Assembly: GCA_047623825.1 (NCBI GenBank)
Contig: JBLHOS010000011.1
Location: 1-48,516, forward strand
Reading direction: 5' to 3'
Length of the DNA: 48,516 nucleotides
DNA from: JBLHOS01 sp047623825
GTDB taxonomy: Bacteria > Pseudomonadota > Alphaproteobacteria > Rhodobacterales > Rhodobacteraceae
A program made the translations under genes and the position numbers. Each line of letters opens with the position of its first letter. Positions within the stretch are counted from its first letter, which is position 1. The notes below the pieces were generated by a model that was not told where the DNA came from, searched no databases, and saw nothing but the letters and a program-made list of their open reading frames with translations. Positions 48,321-48,516 of the stretch are shown here, in pieces.

Positions 48321-48516
48321 ATGATTGCCTACGTCACTGTCGGTGCTGATGACATCGCTCGCGCGAAACGGTTTTACTCTGCGGTCCTTCCAGCCCTTGA
48401 TTACACGCTTAAGGAGGGTCCTGAGGGCCTAAGCTACGCGCTGCCAATAGCGCCGGGTCAGTCTGCCGTTTTGCCGGATTTCTACGTTATACCAACCTTC
48501 GATGGACAGCCGGCCT
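48321..48516 (+). CDS. VOC (glyoxalase/bleomycin-resistance) family protein, N-terminal part
   Basis: An ATG at 48321 with AAAAGGA upstream opens a frame through the window edge. Its first 65 codons read MIAYVTVGADDIARAKRFYS onward, with FYSAVLPALDYT. This is the start of a VOC-fold domain, where the beta-alpha-beta-beta-beta unit begins with a first strand, a DDIARAKRFY helix and a YT turn. Relatives include glyoxalases and dioxygenases. Metal ligands cannot be judged because the rest lies outside the window. Confidence 0.8.
   Translation, partial: MIAYVTVGADDIARAKRFYSAVLPALDYTLKEGPEGLSYALPIAPGQSAVLPDFYVIPTFDGQPA

Overview
The window reads as a chromosome segment of a marine alphaproteobacterium of the order Rhodobacterales (Roseobacter-type). 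The evidence is the gene content (an IscR-led suf operon whose IscR lacks the usual cysteines, CckA, an frcBCA-like sugar transporter with a ROK regulator, an IalB-like protein, and a corrinoid/folate C1 gene set with an ASKHA-type activator), plus alphaproteobacterial regulatory sites: a GTTC-N7-GTTC SOS box before recA and an Irr-like ICE palindrome before iscR. G+C looks moderate (mid-50s by eye). An IS3-family element at the left edge and two degraded genes point to some genome plasticity.

Layout. 1-862: end of an IS3-family element sitting in a HerA-like ATPase gene (DUF853) that also carries a frameshift. 863-1282: non-coding, with a possible small RNA. 1283-1894: IalB-like secreted protein. 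1934-6195 (minus): envelope block ldt - lpxD - acyl carrier protein - FabF-like synthase. 6515-7075: Tat-type DUF882/M15 peptidase. 7111-12881: ROK regulator divergent from frcB-frcC-frcA, with an FGGY sugar kinase converging on them. 13017-15935: LysR regulator divergent from a gamma-butyrobetaine-type dioxygenase coupled to a class II aldolase. 16077-18467: CPA1 antiporter and a D-2-hydroxyacid dehydrogenase. 18495-18571: tRNA-Arg(CCG).

18690-26727 (minus): Fe-S assembly operon iscR - nifS-like - sufB - deleted YbjQ-like ORF - sufC - sufD - two Yip1 membrane proteins - sufS. Its promoter has a -10 element overlapped by the ICE-like palindrome, so control by iron (Irr) and Fe-S status (IscR) is likely. 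26906-30389 (plus): alpha/beta hydrolase, a small conserved protein, NADP isocitrate dehydrogenase, and a beta-barrel protein followed by a 50-residue lipoprotein. 30386-34551 (minus): DUF1330, alaS, recA. 34734-35348: sulfotransferase-fold protein. 35345-42497 (minus): cckA, rsmB, guaB, rlmE, ppx/gppA.

42735-47956 (plus): a one-carbon cluster made of a PF13769-type small protein, a MetF-like methylenetetrahydrofolate reductase, a methyl-THF:corrinoid methyltransferase, a mini-ORF, a DedA-like membrane protein and a [2Fe-2S]/ASKHA corrinoid-activating protein. It would move methyl groups between a corrinoid protein and folate and reactivate oxidised Co(II), but the substrate methyltransferase (MttB type) and the corrinoid protein are not in the window. 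48321-end: start of a VOC-fold protein. The most promising leads are this C1 cluster with its shared Arg/Gly tails, the dioxygenase/class II aldolase pair, and the regulation and decayed ORF of the suf operon. No CRISPR array, prophage or integrase was seen.
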